Notes: generated from the sequence alone by a model not told the origin. 39,500 nt of DNA from Neocallimastix lanati (nom. inval.) (GCA_016946835.1 JACVTC010000059.1:94001-133500), one strand, 5' to 3'. Positions 23,964-35,534 are shown, counted from the stretch's first letter. A program made the numbers and translations.

Positions 23964-25256
23964 ATGACTGTTAGTGAAGTTGAATTTATTGCTTTTGGTA
24001 GCGATAATGCTTGGTATATTAAATGGGGAGATGGTAGACAATCATGGAATAATTTACCACACTCTTTACACAATAAGTTAAATGGAAGACAAAAGTAAAT
24101 ATTAAGAAAAAATTTAAAAATAAATTATATATTATTAATATTTAATATTAAAAATATTATAAAATATATTCACATATATTAATAATATTTTTTTTTTAAA
24201 AAAAAAGGTCTTTACCTGAAGTAGTATTTTTAAGTTTATCTCCAAATGATGATTGGTTTGTTCGTTTTGCAGATGGTTCAACAGGATGGAGTGTCTGCAG
24301 TGATGAAATGGACCTTTTATTACAAGATAAAGCTCATCGTGGTGTCCAAAAGGTTATTTTTGGTCAAGATAAATCTTATCTTATTATGTTTGCTAACAAG
24401 GAAACTGCATGGAATGGTATTCCATATCTTTTACACAAAAAAATTATGGAACGTCAAGAGTATGTTAAAAAAAGTTTGAACATATAAATTTATAAAAGAA
24501 TTCAAAAACCTTAAATTTTTTAATTTTTTATTTTTATATTATATATTAAATAATTTAAACTTTTAAAACAATAATAACTAATTAAATAATTAAATTATGT
24601 AATATATTAACAGAGAAAAAGATGTATATCTTGATGAAGTAGCTCTTTCTGGTGATGGTTCATGGTATGTTAAATTTACGGATGGTAGATACGGTTGGTA
24701 TGGTTTACCATCTACTTTAGATCATGAATTAGAAAGACGTGATGATGGTGCAAAAAAATTATGGTTATCCCCAGCTAATGATTGGTCATATTTTGTTTTA
24801 TGGGAAGATGGTACTTCCAACTGGCATCATGAAGATTCTTTCACTGAATCTTTAGATATTGAAGATGATAATGAATCATTAGTTTCTGATACTGCTTCTA
24901 CTGTTTACTTAAATGGTGAACCAATAGAACTTACTGAAGATAAAATTCTTTATCTTGATCCAAAAGATATTTTATATTCACAAGAAAGTATCGATAACTG
25001 TTTTAGAGATGGTAGATCTATTCGTAGAACAATGAGATTACTAAGAAATGGTGAAATAAAAATTGAAGATTTCCCACCAATTAAAGTTTGTATTGATAAA
25101 TCCACAGGTAACTATTACACTACAGCAAATAAAAGATTATGGGTCTATCGTGAGGCTGGTCTTGATGAAATTCCAGTATACTTAATTGACCCACCACGAG
25201 GATTCTTTTATAGAAGAAGTGGTAATGGTTATAATATTAAAATTAAGGGAAATTAA
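23964..25256 (+). CDS. Protein with five W/DG repeats and a C-terminal ParB-like domain
   Basis: Exons 23964-24094, 24208-24459 and 24614-25256 join in phase at GT-AG sites to give 341 residues. Residues 8-209 hold five repeats, each with an aromatic residue and a Trp exactly 11 residues later: W17/W28, W60/W71, Y101/W112, W145/W156, Y187/W198. The core is WYVxFxDGxxxW and the period is 41-44. This regularity suggests a small, perhaps five-bladed, beta-propeller like tachylectin-2 (inference). After an acidic linker, residues about 239-320 (ILYSQESIDNCFRDGRSI, then PPIKV and ANKRLWVY, then IPVYLID) resemble the ParB/sulfiredoxin-type fold seen in other eukaryotic proteins with a DNRRLW motif. 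No signal peptide or membrane segment is present, so it is likely cytosolic or nuclear. Its function is unknown. Confidence 0.8.
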
Positions 25257-26024
25257 AAAAAATATATATGTGCAATAATAAAAAAGTAATATTAACTAGT
25301 TAAAATAAACTAGCTTTGAAAGTATTTATAATCAATAAAATGGGTTTGTTCTGATGCCTAATGAATAAATATTCATAATTTAATTTTTTATGAATTTTAT
25401 AAAAAAAATAATTATAATACTAAATTTTTTTTTTTAAAAAAAAAAAAAAAAACATAAGCAAAAACAAACGAACAAACGAACAAACAGGAAAAAAAAAAAA
25501 AAAAAAAAAATGAATATGTTAATTTCATTAAAAAATAGTAAAACATTATAATTTTTTTTTTTTTAAAAAATATATATAATATGAAAAGTTTTTTTATTTT
25601 ACTATTTTTTTTTTTTTTTTTAATTTACTTTATCTTGTTTATACCAAATTATTCATCATCATTTCTTTGAATTATTAATTACATAAAATTATATTTTAAT
25701 TAAATACCAATATACAAAATAATAATTAAATAACGAAATAATTAAAAACAAGTAAAAAAAAAAAAAAAAAAGATTATTAATCAATTAATTTATAAAGTAA
25801 ATAAATAAAATTAATAATTATTAATTAAATTTATTATATTCCTTTTTTTTTTTTTTTTTTTTTTTTTTTGCATTTATGAATGTGTTATAATAATTTATTA
25901 GTTTTTTTGTTTTTTTAAATTCAACTTAAAATTGTCCATTATTTACTTCTTATTATATGTACATATAAATATATTGATTTTATATTGATTTTAGTTGGAA
26001 ACAAGGAAAGTAATTATATACATA
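25257..26024. other. AT-rich spacer before the satellite
   Basis: Homopolymer runs (A at 25488-25510, T at 25842-25869) and an ACAAACGAACAAACGAACAA-type mini-repeat near 25463-25486. No gene was seen. Confidence 0.6.
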
Positions 26025-26426
26025 TTTTATTTTATTTTATTTTATTTTATTTTATTTTATTTTATTTTATTTTATTTTATTTTATTTTATTTTATTTTAT
26101 TTTATTTTATTTTATTTTATTTTATTTTATTTTATTTTATTTTATTTTATTTTATTTTATTTTATTTTATTTTATTTTATTTTATTTTATTTTATTTTAT
26201 TTTATTTTATTTTATTTTATTTTATTTTATTTTATTTTATTTTATTTTATTTTATTTTATTTTATTTTATTTTATTTTATTTTATTTTATTTTATTTTAT
26301 TTTATTTTATTTTATTTTATTTTATTTTATTTTATTTTATTTTATTTTATTTTATTTTATTTTATTTTATTTTATTTTATTTTATTTTATTTTATTTTAT
26401 TTTATTTTATTTTATTTTATTTTATT
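26025..26426. repeat. (TTTTA)n satellite, first array
   Basis: About 80 near-perfect TTTTA pentamers. Because five bases repeat in three frames, all plus frames stay open and give a FILFY... pseudo-peptide. This is not coding. Confidence 0.97.
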
Positions 26427-26459
26427 CAATCTGTACTTTATATTTATACTTTAGCTATT
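26427..26459. repeat. Satellite spacer copy 1 (interrupted by LINE A)
   Basis: CAATCTGTACTTTATATTTA followed by TACTTTAGCTATT. The continuation of this spacer is found after LINE A at 27271. It is the most diverged of five related spacers (others at 27481, 27761, 27952 and 28156). Confidence 0.85.
26446..26459. repeat. LINE A left target-site duplication
   Basis: ATACTTTAGCTATT here is repeated at 27271-27284 immediately after the poly-A tail of LINE A. Confidence 0.85.
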
Positions 26460-27088
26460 GTCCAAAGTCCTGCCCATGTTGTGGTGAAGGTAATCAATCT
26501 TTTGAACATTGGATTTTTAAATGCGATGCTCTTGCATCTTTTAGATGGAATTCTTTAAATTTCATCGATGATCTCTATGTTTTATTCCTTAGGAAGATTA
26601 GAGCGTTTAATCCTCTTTCTTCCTATGACTCTATTTCTGATTTTGAAGATTATATCAATCATTATATATACTTGTTCCTTCTTGGTGGGACTTTAGTTTT
26701 AAATGAACTACATTTCGATAGTGGGGAACAGAGACATTTAAATGAACTACTTTTCAAAGGTTCATCTGAGTCACCTGTTCCAAAAATTGTGGGCTTGGCG
26801 GAATTCTTAACAAATGCAATACCTATCATAAGTAGTTCGTTTGAGCTATTATTTGATAGGTATTGCAAAATACCAAACTTAACCAAGAGCGTCGACGTCG
26901 TACTGATAAGGCATAATGAAAATACAGGATTATCATCTATTACTACGAAGGGTGATTCTCGCCCTAGTAGCTCAATAAATGATGAATCCGGGGAGAGTTT
27001 AGTGGACACCACACTATCTATTTTAAGGATGTTACTTCTAAATTTTATTTCTTTTTTATTTGATAGGAAGGGTAAAATTCCCGCATAG
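26460..27088 (+). pseudogene. LINE A ORF2 C-terminal fragment
   Basis: About 209 codons with no start of its own; the open frame upstream is only satellite. It contains a cysteine/histidine finger (CPCCG, then HWIFKC) typical of the C-terminus of LINE ORF2 proteins, followed by a hydrophobic and Ser-rich tail (LLGGTLVLNELHF, SSSFELLFDRYC). It lacks the endonuclease and RT domains and cannot act alone. Confidence 0.85.
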
Positions 27089-27237
27089 TACAACTTGCCG
27101 AAATACATAGTATTTTCGAGCTTTTTTATTTTTTATTTTTTAATTTTTTATTTTTTAATTTCTAATGTACTTTTCACCTACATGTATTTTTTAAAATAAA
27201 ATTTAATAAAGTTTTTGGAAGTGTATTCTCTTCCCTG

Positions 27238-27270
<33 letters not shown>
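26460..27270 (+). mobile_element. LINE A, 5'-truncated non-LTR retrotransposon with poly-A tail
   Basis: An 811-bp insertion beginning in the C-terminal zinc-finger region (CPKSCPCCG...FEHWIFKC). It runs through the ORF end at 27088 and a 3' UTR ending TCTTCCCTGTCT to 30 A residues. The 14-bp target duplications on both sides prove an insertion by target-primed reverse transcription. Compared with LINE B it is about 95% identical by eye and keeps the reading frame where B has an extra T. Confidence 0.9.
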
Positions 27271-27274
<4 letters not shown>

Positions 27275-27284
27275 TTTAGCTATT
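27271..27284. repeat. LINE A right target-site duplication
   Basis: ATACTTTAGCTATT, identical to 26446-26459. Confidence 0.85.
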
Positions 27285-28577
27285 TATTTTATTTTATTTT
27301 ATTTTATTTTATTTTATTTTATTTTTATTAATACTTTACTCTTTTATATTACTTCAGTATTTATTTTATTTTATTTTATTTTATTTTATTTTATTTTATT
27401 TTATTTTATTTTATTTTATTTTATTTTATTTTATTTTATTTTATTTTATTTTATTTTATTTTATTTTATTTTATTTTATTCAATCTGTACTCTATATTTA
27501 TATTCTACTATTATTTATTTATTTATTTATTTATATTTATTTATTTTATTTTATTTTATTTTATTTTATTTTATTTTATTTTATTTTATTTTATTTTATT
27601 TTATTTTATTTTATTTTATTTTATTTTATTTTATTTTATTTTATTTTATTTTATTTTATTTTATTTTATTTTATTTTATTTTATTTTATTTTATTTTATT
27701 TTATTTTATTTTATTTTATTTTATTTTATTTTATTTTATTTTATTTTATTTTATTTTATTCAATCTGTACTCTATATTTATATTCTACTATTTATTTTAT
27801 TTTATTTTATTTTATTTTATTTTATTTTATTTTATTTTATTTTATTTTATTTTATTTTATTTTATTTTATTTTATTTTATTTTATTTTATTTTATTTTAT
27901 TTTATTTTATTTTATTTTATTTTATTTTATTTTATTTTATTTTATTTTATTCAATCTGTACTCTATATTTATATTCTACTATTTATTTTATTTTATTTTA
28001 TTTTATTTTATTTTATTTTATTTATTTATTTTATTTTATTTTATTTTATTTTATTTTATTTTATTTTATTTTATTTTATTTTATTTTATTTTATTTTATT
28101 TTATTTTATTTTATTTTATTTTATTTTATTTTATTTTATTTTATTTTATTTTATTCAATCTGTACTCTATATTTATATTCTACTATTTATTTTATTTTAT
28201 TTTATTTTATTTTATTTTATTTTATTTTATTTTATTTTATTTTATTTTATTTTATTTTATTTTATTTTATTTTATTTTATTTTATTTTATTTTATTTTAT
28301 TTTATTTTATTTTATTTTATTTTATTTTATTTTATTTTATTTTATTTTATTTTATTTTATTTTATTTTATTTTATTTTATTTTATTTTATTTTATTTTAT
28401 TTTATTTTATTTTATTTTATTTTATTTTATTTTATTTTATTTTATTTTATTTTATTTTATTTTATTTTATTTTATTTTATTTTATTTTATTTTATTTTAT
28501 TTTATTTTATTTTATTTTATTTTATTTTATTTTATTTTATTTTATTTTATTTTATTTTATTTTATTTTATTTTATTT
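27285..28577. repeat. (TTTTA)n satellite, second array, with periodic spacers
   Basis: Long TTTTA runs separated by a spacer beginning CAATCTGTACTCTATATTTA and ending TATTCTACTATTTA at 27481, 27761, 27952 and 28156. Repeat distances are 280, 191 and 204 bp. If LINE A and one target copy are removed, the distance from spacer 1 to spacer 2 is about 229 bp. The last run (28190-28577) is the longest. This is a higher-order arrangement, not a plain microsatellite. Confidence 0.93.
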
Positions 28578-30586
28578 CATTAGACCTGAACAATTTGGTT
28601 TTCGCAACCGTGAAGAATGCATTAGTTTATTCATTTCCGTTAGAGAAATTTGCCTAAGAAGAAAATTTCAAGGAAAATTCACATATTTAGCCTTTTTAGA
28701 TCTTAAAAAAGCTTATGATTCAGTTCCAATTTTTAACATTCTTACTAAATTATATTATTATGGAGTACGTGGTAAATGTTTTGATTTTCTATGTAATTTA
28801 TATACTTCATCTAAAGCACGTGCTCGATTTGTTTCAATGTTATCAAATGAATTTCCTATTAAAAGAGGTGTTCGTCAAGATTGTCCATTATCTCCGATCT
28901 TATTCAATTTATTCATCAATGATAAATTAAATGACTGTGAAAAGTATGGTGTTAATATTGGAAGAAAAAAGTGTTGTGGTGGACTCTGCTGATGATGTTG
29001 TTCTCATGCTCCAAGTGCAAAAAATTTAGAAAAATTATTAAAAAAAGTACACAAATGGGCTAATTTAAATGAAATGACTTTTGGTATTGAAAAATGTGCA
29101 ACTATGATTATAAAACCAATGAACTTCCAATCTCCTCCAAACTATAGTGACCCAACCTTCTATTTAGGAATGAATGCTATTCCTAAAGTTTCTAGTTATA
29201 TTTATCTTGGTATTCCTTTTTCTGATGATCTCTTACTAGAACACATTATATCTCACATGCATTTTAAAGTTAGAAAATCCCTTCTTTCATATACACATTT
29301 CTTCTCAAATAAACTTATCCCTATTGCATACAAGAAAAAAGTTCTTCAATCTTTTGTTATTAGCAAAGTAATTTATTATTCTCCTTTACTTGGTTCAAAC
29401 AAATCAAGAACGGCCAGAATTCAAACATTAATTAATACTGGTCTATTTTGGTGTATCGGCTCCTTCTCTAAAAATGGTAAAACAAATTCAGAAGACAATG
29501 ACTATATTAGACATAATTCTACTATGAGTACTTATGCTTTATCTCGAGATCTAAGCATTCCTCCTATTGCTGGTGTCTGCGCAGCCTTACAGATTAAATC
29601 ATTTGCAAAATGGAGTAAATCAAACTGTATAATAAAGGATCTTATTAAATCTATTCCCAAAATGCATTATTATTCCTGGACTAAAGAATCTAGAACACTG
29701 TATAAAAAAATCAAAAAATATAAATGTGAAAAATATGACGATATTTTAGAACGTTACTGGAAATCAGTTTCCAAATTTCAAGGTATTAAAGGTCAAAATT
29801 ACAATTGTAATAAGTTCTCAAACAATAAAGCTATTATTATGCTTAGCTTAAAATATCCCCAATTCAACTTAGGGTTTTCGTGGATTATACGTTTACGCTG
29901 TGGTTATAAATACAATACTACTATTGCTATTAGAATGAGTAGAGTTTCAGAAGATTGTCCCAAGTCTTGCCCCTGTTGTGGCGAAGATAAGCAATCTTTT
30001 GAACATTGGATTTTTTAAATGCGATGCTCTTGCATCTTTTAGATGGAATTCTTTAAATTTCATCGATGATCTCTATGTTTTATTCCTTAGGAAGATTAGA
30101 GCGTTTAATCCTCTTTCTTCCTATGACTCTATTTCTAATTTTGAAGATTATATCAATCATTATATATACTTGTTCCTTCTTGGTGGGACTTTAGTTTTAA
30201 ATGAGCTACATTTCGATAGTGGGGAACAGAGACAATTAAATGAACTACTTTTCAAAGGTTCATCTGAGTCACCTGTTCCAAAAATTGTGGACTTGACGGA
30301 ATTCTTAACTAGCGCAATACTTATCATAAGTAGTTCGTTTGAGCTATTATTTGATAGGTATTGCAAAATACCAAACTTAACCAAGAGCGTCGACGTCGTA
30401 CTGATAAGGCATAATGATAATACAGGATCAGCATCTATTTCTACGAAGGATAAATCTCACCCTAGTAGTTCAATAAATGATGAATCCGGGGAGAGTTTAG
30501 TGGACACCACACTATCTATTTTAAAGATGTTACTTCTAGGTTTTATTTCTTTTTTATTTGTTAGGAAGGGGAAAATTTCCCCATAG
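28577..30586 (+). pseudogene. LINE B ORF2 remnant: RT, thumb and C-terminal zinc finger
   Basis: Reverse transcriptase starts at IRPEQFGFRN (about 28580). Motif A is AFLDLKKAYDSVP and motif B is GVRQDCPLSP, where G is usual in place of D. Motif C (ADD) at about 28988 is disrupted: bases are missing just before the ADDVV sequence, which throws the frame into TGA, and a second indel near 29011 brings in the frame of 29074-30018. That segment carries the thumb/connection region up to SCPCCGEDKQSFEHWIF. An extra T at about 30012-30017 introduces a stop and shifts the last part into the frame ending at 30586. With at least three lesions it is non-functional. Confidence 0.85.
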
Positions 30587-30776
30587 TGCAACTTGCCGAA
30601 ATACATAATATTTTTGAGCTTTTTTTTTTTTTATTTTTTAAATTTTTTTTTATTTTTAATTTCCAATGTACTTTTCACCTTCATGTATTTTTTTTTATAA
30701 TAAAATTAATAAAGTTATGGAAGTGTATTCTCTTCCCTGTCTAAAAAAATAAAAAAAAAAAAAAAAAAAAAAAAAA
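28577..30776 (+). mobile_element. LINE B, 5'-truncated non-LTR retrotransposon with poly-A tail
   Basis: A 2.2-kb copy starting abruptly inside the reverse transcriptase at the satellite boundary and ending in the same 3' UTR as LINE A plus a poly-A tail (30743-30776). No target duplication could be matched between its two ends, so one flank has probably been altered by satellite growth or later rearrangement. Confidence 0.85.
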
Positions 30777-31400
30777 TTATTAATCATCTCACTAATGATA
30801 TTCCTACTATGTCACATTACTCATGGACTAAAGAATCAAGGACTTTGGATAAGAAATTAAATGGTAAAAAATCAAGTGAAATAAAAAAGGTTTATTGGGA
30901 AAGAGATGTCTTCAAATCCTCAAAAGCTAAAAAAAGCAATTATTTACAAAGAGAATGATTTTGGATTTATTTCAAAAAATCAAAAACTTAACATTTCAAT
31001 ATCCTAATTATCAAATGGGATTCTTTTGGATTTCTCGAATTAGGTGTGGTTTTAAATTTGACATTAGTATTTCCATTAAAAGAAAAATCGTCTCAGAAGA
31101 TTGCCCTAAATATTGCCCTTGTTGTGGTGTTAGTGTAGCTAACTTTTCTTACTGGATCTTTGCCTGTAAAGAATTGGAAAATTACAGAAATAAATCTTTA
31201 CCATTTCTAGATGATCTCTTTTTGAAGTTTGCAATGATAATTGAACAAAAATCCTATGAAAATCGATTATGATAATAATATTTATTACTTTATATTGAGT
31301 GCTCTTCTTGGCGGGCGTTCAATATATGAAAAAATTAAACTTAATGATGGGGAATAAAAGACAATTAGTTGACAATATTTTTAAACAAAGTTCAACTTTG
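30777..31400 (+). pseudogene. LINE C, diverged LINE ORF2 C-terminal relic
   Basis: Starts directly after the poly-A of LINE B. Peptide pieces parallel LINE B but are clearly divergent: HYSWTKESRTLDKKL (about 30820-30865), FQYPNYQMGFFWISRIRCGF (about 30994-31053), then CPKYCPCCG and WIFACKELENY (to about 31185) and LLGGRSIYEKI near 31300. The frame breaks at about 30957 and 31270. It is an older member or sister family of LINE A/B. Confidence 0.75.
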
Positions 31401-31439
31401 TAATTCCTATACTCTTCTTGTTTCTTTAACAGCATATAG

Positions 31440-33010
31440 TCTATGGAATCACTCTAAGTGTTTTGTAGGTAATGTCTATATTCCCACTAAGAAAAACTCA
31501 TTAAAAGTCAGATATGGATTTTCATGAAGTTTTCCCATGACTTCAGAATCACACTAATTATCCATCTATTCTTCCTGGAGATTTTAACATAAGCGTTTCT
31601 GATTTACCAAGATAAATTAACCAACAGTAACCTTGATAACTGGTTTATTTTTTCAATTAATGGTTCACCTATTTCATGGACAAGAGGTAGATCTTCATCA
31701 TATATTGATATTGATCATGCGTTAGTCAACTCAAGTATAGTGGATAAAATATCAAATACTTATTTTGTTAATTTTCCTTCTGTATCTGATCATAAACCTC
31801 TTGTAGTTTATTGAAATAAAACTACTACAGATGAATCATTTTTGTTACCAAAAATAATTTGTTAGGTAGGTATAGGTGTAAATGACAAGGTTGTCCCCTC
31901 TTACCAATTTTGTTTAACTAATTCATTAATGGCATTTTTAATAAATGTGATAAATATGGAATCTCTATTGGTGATTAGCGTTGTTCTGGAGGTCTCTTTG
32001 CAGATTACATTGTGTTATGAGCTCCAACAAGATCAAGATCTCAGCTTAAGAAATTATTAAAAATTTGCCAATATATGTGCTTGAAATAACGAAATTCAAC
32101 TTGGTATCAATAAATGTGTCATTCTAATATTACAAGGGGAAGTTTCCAAATTTCTTAATAATATTAATACTACTTTTTAACTTTCAATTCAAGATTTACC
32201 AAAAACAAATTGCTGTACCTACTTAGGTTTACCGTTTTCAAATGATTTAGAATTGAAACCGATCATACAGAGAATGTATAATAAAGTTAGAAAAGTACAT
32301 TATTTCATAAAAAGGATTTCTTACGAATCCTCATATTCCTATCCCTTATAAACAGCTATAGAAGTAGGAGAAATTTCGTATTATGGACACCTCTACTTGG
32401 GTCAAACAAAGAAAGAACGAGAAGTACACAGACACTAGTTAATTCAGGATTAAACTGGATTGAAGGATTTTCAAACGGGAATAGTTTTACATCCCTTTAT
32501 TATGTTTCGAAAGAACTTAACATTCCTCCTCTTTCATTGAAATTTGCGATTGCAAAGGTAAGGTGTTTAAAAAAAACAGAAAAAATTCGAAATGTATTAT
32601 TTCGAGTTTTTACCATTTGTTACTTAATAATATATCACGTTGTAGATGTCATGTATGGAATAAAAAATATATAATTTAGCAGACAAATTAGATAAATTTC
32701 AATAAAAAAAAAAAAAAAAAGCGGTTGTAAACTTTTACTGAGATGGAGTTGAAATATTTCAAGGATATTGAAATTCTTTATGAAAAAATTTTTTATTAAT
32801 TTCTAAATATTGTCCAATATCAAATAATAATGTAAACACTGTTATCACAGATAAGAATAATGTAGTATCACGTACTGATTCTGATAGTAGTAACGAAGAG
32901 TATAATATTATTAATAATAATAACAATAGAAATAATATTGTTAATAATCATAGAATTAGTGATAAAGAAAACAGGAATATATTAATATTAATAATAATGA
33001 TAATAATAGT
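31440..33010 (+). pseudogene. LINE D, decayed LINE with endonuclease and RT remnants
   Basis: An APE-type endonuclease tail is recognisable: VGNVYIPTKKNSL (about 31468), SWTRGRSSSYIDIDHALVNS (31676-31735) and the conserved SDHKPLVVY (about 31788). From about 31889 an internal jump leads to RT motif B (QGCPLLPILFN) and motif C, read as GLFADYIVL where the second Asp of ADD is Tyr. Thumb fragments follow (CCTYLGLPFSNDLELKPIIQ, about 32212-32271). A piece like VEIFQGY near 32750 and a Ser/Asn-rich stretch (SRTDSDSSNEEYNIINNNNN, about 32871-32930) end it. Many stops occur. Confidence 0.7.
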
Positions 33011-33016
33011 ATCGTT

Positions 33017-33164
33017 AATTAAATAAGACAATATTATTTTATCAAAGATTGTTATAAAATAAAATATTCATGTAATTAATAAATGAAAGTTAAAATAACA
33101 TAAAAAAAATAAAAAAAACATTCAAAATTAAATAAGACAATATTATTTTATCAAAGATTGTTAT
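33017..33164. repeat. 39-bp direct repeat (33017-33055 and 33126-33164)
   Basis: Two identical 39-bp copies begin AATTAAATAAGACAATATTA and end AAAGATTGTTAT. The 70 bp between them is AT-rich with no recognised content. Confidence 0.8.
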
Positions 33165-33560
33165 TTTTTTTAATATATGATAAACTATAAGAACTTTACT
33201 CTGTATTATTGATGAAATATCCGGGTGAAATAAATACAAAATAGATAAAAAAATATCTCCAAAGAAAAAACTATTGCCAAGAATTTATTTTTATTTTTAT
33301 TTTATTTTATTTTTATTTTTATTTTTTTTTTTTTTTTCTTTTTTTTTTTTTATATTTATAATAATTTTTTTTATTACTACTGCTTAGTTTTTATTTTGAA
33401 ATGTTGACCATACGATGAGGTCTGAAACGTTTTGGTTCTGACAATGAAAAAATTTGTTTTGGTTTTCATTTATGTCCTAGAATCTTGGACTGAAAGTAAC
33501 CTATAGGAATTATTAAGTAAAAAAAAAAAATATCAAATTGTAATGAAATTATTCATAGAC

Positions 33561-33598
<38 letters not shown>

Positions 33599-33640
33599 AT
33601 TATATTAATTTGAAAAACTACTTCATCCTAAGAATTAACT
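33165..33640. other. AT-rich spacer with long homopolymers
   Basis: T-rich run 33290-33352, a somewhat less AT-rich patch 33395-33500 without an open frame, and a poly-A (33566-33597). No feature is assigned. Confidence 0.5.
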
Positions 33641-33642
33641 CT

Positions 33643-33773
<131 letters not shown>

Positions 33774-33889
33774 GGATTATTTGAAGTTTATTTATGTGAT
33801 GATAAAATACTATTCTGTTAAAAGAATAAATTGGAAGATTAACTTTAAACGATTCGTACATTTAGCAGTATAAAATATAATAGAATCTT

Positions 33890-34702
33890 TTTTCGCTTTC
33901 TAGTAAGAAAATTAGATGGACTAGTAGGATTTGTAGGATTAAGTATGAAGCAATTTCCTTTCATAATAAATTTACATATTTGATGAATGAATTTAAAAAT
34001 AATGATAATCTGGGACTCTATTGCAATGGTAAAAAAAAAAAAAAAAAAAACTTCTTGTTACAGCCAATAAAGTAGGTGATGAAATTCAAGCAAGAGCTCC
34101 TAAATAAAAATCTACAAGGTTCAGTATTCCTTTTGCTCTGTTTTCATTAAGAAATTATTTCGTGGAAAGCATTTTTTTTTTTTATTTTATTATAAATGGA
34201 TTAAAAATTTTAAACTCAGATATTATAACTTATCTAATTTTCAAGAAATACGTGATTTCCCCAAAGAATGCAAGGTTCTTTCTAACTTTAAAAGTAGCAC
34301 TTCTTCTCAGAATGATCCTAATCAAAAAATTACTTATTCATATTGAGCAAAATGCCTATTTTTTTTTTTTTTTTTTTATTTAATAAAATATGGGATGGTG
34401 ACTTTCCCTGATGAATGGAATTCTGCTTCTTCTAATGTATTCTATTCCTAAGAAGGGGAATCTTTTCAGATTGTAATAATTATCATGGTATTTCACTCAA
34501 TCAAATGTAGGATTAAAGATTCCGTCAAAAATTATCACTAAAAAAATTGCACGGACTATACTTTTTCTCATGGAATAATTAGACCAGAACAGTTTGGTTT
34601 TAGAAATAAAGAAGAATGTATTAATATTGTTTGTCTCCATTCGTGAAATTTGCCAAAGAAGAAAATTATAATGTTCAATTTATCTTTCTTGTTTTTCTTG
34701 AC

Positions 34703-34757
<55 letters not shown>

Positions 34758-35496
34758 TATGATTCAGTTCCAATTTATAATATACATAACAAAACTTAAA
34801 TAATATTGGAATATTATTAAGTGGTGAGCGCCTTTAATTCATCACAAATCAATTATCATACTTTGAAAGCGCATACAAACTTTAATGGTAAACTTTCAAA
34901 AGAATTTCCAATACATCGTGGTGTTTTTCTAAGGGTGTCCCTTATCGCCTATTTTATTTATTTATATATATCAATGACATATTTAATAAAGGTAAGAGAT
35001 ATGGTGTGATTACTTAAAGAAAAAAAAAAAAAAAAAGTGTTGTTGTGACTTATTTGGTTATGATATTGTTTTTATTGGATCCTACAAATTTTCTCTCTTA
35101 AAAACCTATTAAATAGAGCTCAAGATTGAAGGTATCAAAAATGAAATGATTTTTGGAATTAGTAAATGCCATACACTTCTTGTTAAGCAAAAGAACTTTA
35201 TGGAAAATCTTATATTTAAGCTTGGCATGAACCATCTACCGAACACTAATCAATAGACTTAGCTTGGAATACCTTTCATTATATTATTGAATTTAGTGCT
35301 AATTATTGCTAAAGATGAATAATACCAATAATACCACTATATATAATATATAATATGTTTAAGGAATTATTTTATATCTCCTATAGCTAGTTTTTGTGTT
35401 AAGGTGACGATTCATTGGTTTAAAAAGTGAAAAGAGTCTTCTTGCATTATTTCTCATTTAGTAAAAATATACTAATACTTTTACATTATTTATGGA

Positions 35497-35534
<38 letters not shown>

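Noticed and set aside
25985-27088. Long ORF through the TTTTA array into LINE A
   Set aside because: The first ~150 residues are a FILFY repeat from a satellite that is open in every plus frame. Only the LINE-derived C-terminal part has meaning, and LINE A begins at 26460.
26662-27108. Minus-strand ORF of 148 codons opposite LINE A (and its partner at 30160-30384)
   Set aside because: Antisense shadow of the conserved LINE C-terminal coding region; the two copies are similar only because the LINEs are.
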